Below, in pieces: positions 60,444 through 64,000 of a stretch of DNA of 64,000 bases. The notes beneath the pieces are model-generated. The model was given only the letters and a program-made list of their open reading frames with translations, did not search any database and had not been told where the DNA came from. Each line of letters starts with the position of its first letter. The first letter of the stretch is position 1. Origin of the DNA: Streptomyces sp. LHD-70 (GTDB lineage: Bacteria; Actinomycetota; Actinomycetes; Streptomycetales; Streptomycetaceae). The translations under genes were made by a program, and so were the position numbers. The DNA lies in assembly GCF_031157275.1 (NCBI RefSeq), contig NZ_JAVIFW010000014.1, positions 124,001 through 188,000 on the forward strand, given 5' to 3'.

Positions 60444-61685
60444 GTGGTCCGCCGACACTGCGGACGGGGCAGGAGACGACCGGTGGGGCAGCGAGGAGCG
60501 CGAGGCGGGCGGCGGGGCGGACGGGGGCCGCGTCGCGGGCCTCCCCTCGAAGAGCCGAAGCGGCCGATCGTGCACGCTCAGGCCCACGCGTTCGTCCGCA
60601 GCCTGCCGGCGCTGCTCATCGGCATCGGGCTCGTCTCCGCGCTGCTCACCCCGCCGCGGTTCACGGCGGCCCCGCTGTTCTCGGCGGCGCCGCTCGTCGC
60701 GGCCCCGTTCTTCGGTCTGCTCGGCACGGTGCTCACGGGGTTCGCCGCGTCCGCCTCCGTGGTGCTGCTGCAGCTGTACTACGGGACGGCCGGGCTGCCG
60801 CAGGAGCTGACCGAGCTGATCAACGTGGTCACGGTGTCCGTGCTCGCCGTGCTCATCAACGTCGTCGTACGCCAGCGCGGGCAGAAACTCGCCTCCGCGC
60901 GGGAGATCGCCGAGGCCGCCCAGCGTGCCGTGCTGCCCGAACCGGCCTCGCGGATCGGGGGCCTTCAGGTCGCGGCGCGGTACGAGGCGGCGCAGGCGGA
61001 CGCGTTCATCGGGGGTGACCTGTACGCGGTGCAGGACACTCCGCACGGCGTACGCCTCGTCGTGGGCGATGTGCGCGGCAAGGGGCTGGGCGCCGTGGAG
61101 GCCGTGGCCGTGGTGATCGGAGCGTTCCGGGAGGCGGCCGAGCAGGAGGCGACCCTTGAGGCGGTCGCCCAGCGCCTTGAGCGCGCCCTCGCGCGCGAGG
61201 GCACCCGGCGCTCGGGCCTCGACGCCTTCGAGGGGTTCACGACGGCGGTGCTCGCGGAGATGCCGCACGGCCGTGAGGTCGTACGGTTCATCAACCGGGG
61301 CCATCCGGAGCCGCTGATGCTGTCCGCCGGCGGGCGGTTGTGGGTGCTCGCGGCGGAGGAGCCCGCGCTGCCGCTCGGCATGGGGGACCTGGGGATCTGG
61401 CCGGACCGCGCGGGCGAGTGCTGGTTCCCGGCCGGGGCGACGCTGCTCTTCTACACCGACGGGCTCTCCGAAGCGCGGAACGAGGCGGGGGAGTTCTACG
61501 ATCCGGCGGCGCGGCTCAGCGGCCGGATGTTCACCGCGCCGGACTCCCTGCTCGCCACGGTGGCCGAGGAGGTGCGGGGGCACACCGAGGGCTCGGGCAG
61601 GACCGACGACATGGCGCTGCTCGCGGTGCGGCGGCCTGCGGCGGAGGAGCCGGAGGCCGCCGACGCTGTCACCCTCCGTGAGTGA
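60444..61685 (+). CDS. PP2C-family (SpoIIE-type) phosphatase with membrane domain
   Basis: 413 residues. An Arg-rich N-terminus is followed by about four helices (ALLIGIGLVSALLTPP to VLAVLINVVV, residues 53-145). The phosphatase domain has AQRAVLPEPASRIGGLQVAARYEAAQADAFIGGDLY, VRLVVGDVRGKGLGAVEA, and the closing LLFYTDGLSEARN and GRTDDMALL. Stage II sporulation E-type enzymes dephosphorylate anti-anti-sigma factors, so a part in stress or sigma control is likely. GTG at 60444 or in-frame GTG at 60483 both have good ribosome sites. Confidence 0.88.
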   Translation: MVRRHCGRGRRRPVGQRGARGGRRGGRGPRRGPPLEEPKRPIVHAQAHAFVRSLPALLIGIGLVSALLTPPRFTAAPLFSAAPLVAAPFFGLLGTVLTGFAASASVVLLQLYYGTAGLPQELTELINVVTVSVLAVLINVVVRQRGQKLASAREIAEAAQRAVLPEPASRIGGLQVAARYEAAQADAFIGGDLYAVQDTPHGVRLVVGDVRGKGLGAVEAVAVVIGAFREAAEQEATLEAVAQRLERALAREGTRRSGLDAFEGFTTAVLAEMPHGREVVRFINRGHPEPLMLSAGGRLWVLAAEEPALPLGMGDLGIWPDRAGECWFPAGATLLFYTDGLSEARNEAGEFYDPAARLSGRMFTAPDSLLATVAEEVRGHTEGSGRTDDMALLAVRRPAAEEPEAADAVTLRE

Positions 61686-61892
61686 AACACCGCCCTCCGC
61701 ATAACAAATGACGCAACGTCAGAAAAGGGGAGGCCGCGAGAGGTGTAAGCGGAGGAGTCAACTCGCCCCGTTACGACCCTTCGTGTCCGGAAAAGCCTTG
61801 GCCAGAGTCGTGAACGATCAGTCGGAACGGCTTGGAATCCGATGCCGCTGTCTATTAACGTTCGATAACGCAGCGCGGTCGTCCCAGCCGTC

Positions 61893-62030
61893 ACAAGAGT
61901 CGGCTCCGTGCGCACACGCTTAATCCCGCAAGGGAGCCGGGGAACCACCAACTTGGGGTGAATCGGGCGTTTTTCGTCCGTAGGAAACCTTCCTGTTCCG
62001 AACCCGTCAGCTAACCCGGTAGGCGAGAAG
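61893..62030 (+). promoter_or_regulatory. c-di-AMP riboswitch (ydaO-yuaA type)
   Basis: The conserved blocks are in order: CGCTTAATCCCGCAAGGGAG, then CCGGGGAACCACCAACTTGG with GGTGAATCGG, a variable stem, GTAGGAAACCTTCC, and CCGAACCCGTCAGCTAACCC with GGTAGGC. It ends about 25 nt before the M23 peptidase start. In Streptomyces this class lowers expression of cell-wall hydrolases when c-di-AMP is high. Exact 5' limit is approximate. Confidence 0.9.
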
Positions 62031-62051
62031 GAAGGAAAGGAGTGCGCCCCA

Positions 62052-63137
62052 GTGGCGACCCCGACCAGCAGAGGCGCGACCGGCCATGAGCCCGCGTATT
62101 TCCCGGACGGTGACCAGACGTTCGGGCATGACGACGCGCCCTGGGAAGAGTGGAACCCCACCGAGGAGTCCGTTCGTCCCGTCCGCGGCCGGCACCGTGT
62201 CGGCAAGCAGCGCGGCGGTTTCGCGCGCAGCTCCACCGTGCTCGGCGTCGGCGTCATCGCCGCGGTCGGCGCCGGTGGCATCGCGACCGCCAAGGACCGT
62301 CCCCCGGTACCGATATCGCTGCCCGACCTCTCCGGCGTCACCGACTCCCTGCCGGACGCCGAGTCCCTGCCCGGCGTCGGCTCGCTGATCTCCGACTCCG
62401 ATGAATCCGCCGACACCGGAAGCGACTTCTCCGGTGTCACCCAGGCCGCCGCCGCGGGCGGCGCGCCCGTCGCCCAGCTCGACGGCGGGCAGCAGGCGGC
62501 CTCCGCCGACGCCGGTGAGGCGCTGCGCTCGCGCATCATGCAGCAGGCCGCATCGAAGCAGGACCAGGCCGCGGCCGCCGAGCAGGCCGCCGCCGCCGAC
62601 GCCGCCGCGAAGGCCGCCGCCGAAGAGGCCGAGAAGCAGCAGACCGAGGCCGAGAAGGAGGCCGCCGAGGCCAAGCGCAAGGCCGAGGAGGAGGCGAAGC
62701 GGAAGGCCGAGGCCGAGCGCCTCGCCAAGCTCGCCCGCAGCTACACCGCACCGCTCGCCTCGTACACCATCAGCACCGTGTTCGGACAGGCCGGTTCGAT
62801 GTGGTCCTCCGGCTACCACACGGGTCTGGACTTCGCCGCGCCCACGGGCACGCCGATCAAGTCGATCCACTCCGGCACCGTCAAGGAGGCGGGCTGGTCC
62901 GGCAGTTACGGCTACCGCACGGTGATCGAGCTGGAGGACGGCACGGAGCTCGCGTACAACCACCAGTCGTCGATGAGCGTCAGCGTCGGCCAGAAGGTCT
63001 CCACCGGCGACGTCATCGGACGGGTCGGCTCCACCGGCAACTCCACCGGTCCGCATCTGCACTTCGAGGTGAAGGCCGCGGGCGGCGACCTGATCGACCC
63101 GGGGGCGTGGCTGCGCGGCAAGGGCATCAGCCTCTGA
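62052..63137 (+). CDS. M23-family (LytM-type) endopeptidase
   Basis: 361-residue secreted or membrane-anchored peptidoglycan hydrolase. A basic stretch and one membrane segment (STVLGVGVIAAVGAGGIATA, about residues 77-96) are followed by an Ala/Glu/Lys-rich coiled coil of about 70 residues. The peptidase domain (about 235-361) carries YHTGLDFAAPTGTPIKS, LEDGTELAYNHQSS and the GPHLHFEVK zinc/catalytic motif. GTG at 62052 with GAAAGGAG. Expression is expected to be set by the c-di-AMP riboswitch directly upstream. Confidence 0.93.
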   Translation: MATPTSRGATGHEPAYFPDGDQTFGHDDAPWEEWNPTEESVRPVRGRHRVGKQRGGFARSSTVLGVGVIAAVGAGGIATAKDRPPVPISLPDLSGVTDSLPDAESLPGVGSLISDSDESADTGSDFSGVTQAAAAGGAPVAQLDGGQQAASADAGEALRSRIMQQAASKQDQAAAAEQAAAADAAAKAAAEEAEKQQTEAEKEAAEAKRKAEEEAKRKAEAERLAKLARSYTAPLASYTISTVFGQAGSMWSSGYHTGLDFAAPTGTPIKSIHSGTVKEAGWSGSYGYRTVIELEDGTELAYNHQSSMSVSVGQKVSTGDVIGRVGSTGNSTGPHLHFEVKAAGGDLIDPGAWLRGKGISL

Positions 63138-63146
63138 GCCGGCTTC

Positions 63147-63181
63147 TTCCGGATCCTGTTCCGGATCCTGTTCCGGATTCC
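63147..63181. repeat. 12-bp tandem repeat after the peptidase gene
   Basis: TTCCGGATCCTG twice in full and once in part (TTCCGGATTCC). No known role. Confidence 0.6.
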
Positions 63182-63348
63182 CTTTTGGGTTCCGGCGGTC
63201 CTGGCGGTGTACCCCCCGACGTCAGGACTGCCGGTACGAGGCATGCATCGGTGAGGTGAGGCATGTCCTCCACAGCCGTCGCCGCACGGGTTCTTCCGCG
63301 TACGTCCGTACCGGAATACGCCCGTCGGCGGCGGCTGTTGACGTACCC

Positions 63349-64000
63349 ATGACCTCTCTGCGCCATCTCGGCTCGTCCGACCTCTCGGTCTTCCCGCTCG
63401 CCCTCGGCGGCAACGTCTTCGGCTGGAGTGCCGACGAGGAGCAGTCCTTCGCCGTACTCGACGCCTACACCGCGGCGGGCGGCAACTTCGTCGACACCGC
63501 CGACGTCTACTCCGCGTGGGTGCCCGGCAACAGCGGCGGTGAGTCCGAGACCGTCATCGGCAAGTGGCTCGCGGCCCGCGGCAACCGCGCCGACATCGTC
63601 CTCGCCACCAAGGTCGGCGCCCTCGAAAGCGCCAAGGGCCTCGCCCCGAACACCATCAAGCGGGGCGTCGAGGACTCCCTGCGCCGCCTCGGCACGGACT
63701 ACATCGACCTGTACTACACGCACTTCGACGACCCGACCGTCCCGGTCGAGGACATCGTCACCGCGCTCGACGAGCTGGTCAGCGCGGGCACGGTGCGCGC
63801 CGTCGCCGCCTCCAACATCTCGGCCGAGCGCCTGACCGAGTCCCTCGAATTCGCCGAGCGCGAGGGCCTCGCGCGGTACGTCGCGCTGCAGCCGCACTAC
63901 AACCTCGTCTCCCGCGACACGTACGAGGGCCCGCTCCAGGAGGTCGCCTCCCGGACCGGCCTCGCCGCGGTGCCGTACTACGCCCTCGCCTCCGGCTTCC
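63349..64000 (+). CDS. Aldo/keto reductase, 3' end beyond the window
   Basis: The first 217 residues of an NADPH-dependent aldo/keto reductase (AKR, TIM barrel). MTSLRHLGSSDLSVFPLALGG begins the fold, and FVDTADVYS holds the catalytic Asp/Tyr (D, Y of the tetrad). VLATKVGALES carries the Lys, YIDLYYTHFDDPTVPVED the His, and AVAASNISAERL and VALQPHYNLVSRD follow. No ribosome site is obvious before the ATG at 63349. The C-terminal part with the NADP pocket lies outside. Confidence 0.92.
   Translation, partial: MTSLRHLGSSDLSVFPLALGGNVFGWSADEEQSFAVLDAYTAAGGNFVDTADVYSAWVPGNSGGESETVIGKWLAARGNRADIVLATKVGALESAKGLAPNTIKRGVEDSLRRLGTDYIDLYYTHFDDPTVPVEDIVTALDELVSAGTVRAVAASNISAERLTESLEFAEREGLARYVALQPHYNLVSRDTYEGPLQEVASRTGLAAVPYYALASGF

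Noticed and set aside
1..64000. CRISPR arrays
   Set aside because: No series of regularly spaced identical repeats with unique spacers. The tandem repeats seen are short and contiguous.

Overview
The DNA is high-GC with GTG/ATG starts, tightly coupled operons, and several gene orders that are typical of a Streptomyces core chromosome: purS-purQ-purL, purF-purM, valine dehydrogenase next to bldC, and hrpA. I read the window as a Streptomyces (or very close relative) chromosome carrying one large acquired island.

Left core (1-20.4 kb). Purine genes purS, purQ, purL, purF and purM are interrupted by a DinB/SCP-type protein, a META-domain lipoprotein and a sulfatase pseudogene. Then come a DUF3073 protein, valine dehydrogenase, a conserved hypothetical, the developmental regulator bldC, a small Cys/His protein, a tRNA-Asp, the helicase HrpA, and an extracytoplasmic thiol-redox operon (small secreted protein, CPVC membrane protein, DsbA-like protein, CcdA-like protein). 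It ends with tRNA-Phe, tRNA-Asp and a 22-nt 3' fragment of tRNA-Glu.

Island (about 20.5-54.2 kb). It lies between two copies of a tRNA-Phe/tRNA-Asp block (184 bp, identical), each followed by tRNA-Glu sequence, truncated on the left and intact on the right. Its left edge is decayed DNA. The next part (21.8-27.9 kb) is a two-component system plus a compact azoline/azole RiPP set: a 44-residue precursor ending in a Cys-rich core, a fused E1-like/YcaO cyclodehydratase and a SagB-type oxidase. A SARP regulator, an AlkA-like DNA glycosylase and a VOC protein follow. The rest (30.4-53.7 kb) is a type II (aromatic) polyketide cluster. It has malonyl transferase, KS-alpha, KS-beta, ACP, a PF04199 cyclase, four SRPBCC aromatase/cyclases, a phosphopantetheinyl transferase, a flavin-dependent halogenase, an O-methyltransferase, and a P450 with its own ferredoxin and reductase. 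It also has a cation/proton antiporter, acyl-CoA carboxylase beta and epsilon subunits, two MarR regulators, a LuxR regulator with a dead hydrolase domain, and a membrane protein. No ketoreductase is visible, so an unreduced, halogenated, methylated aromatic polyketide is the natural inference.

Two things bind the island together. A second, degenerate YcaO-fold protein ends the polyketide cyclase operon. A shared operator-like motif (CTGATTGTCAG, repeated every 16 bp) lies in front of the halogenase/reductase pair, the malonyl transferase/KS operon and the P450, with a related half-site before the first MarR gene.

Right core (54.3-64 kb). tRNA-Glu is followed by a metallophosphoesterase and a zincin-type metallopeptidase, a repeat-rich lipoprotein, a DEAD-box RNA helicase with an RGG-rich tail, tRNA-Lys, initiator tRNA-Met and a PP2C phosphatase. 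Then come a c-di-AMP (ydaO-type) riboswitch in front of an M23 endopeptidase, and a truncated aldo/keto reductase.
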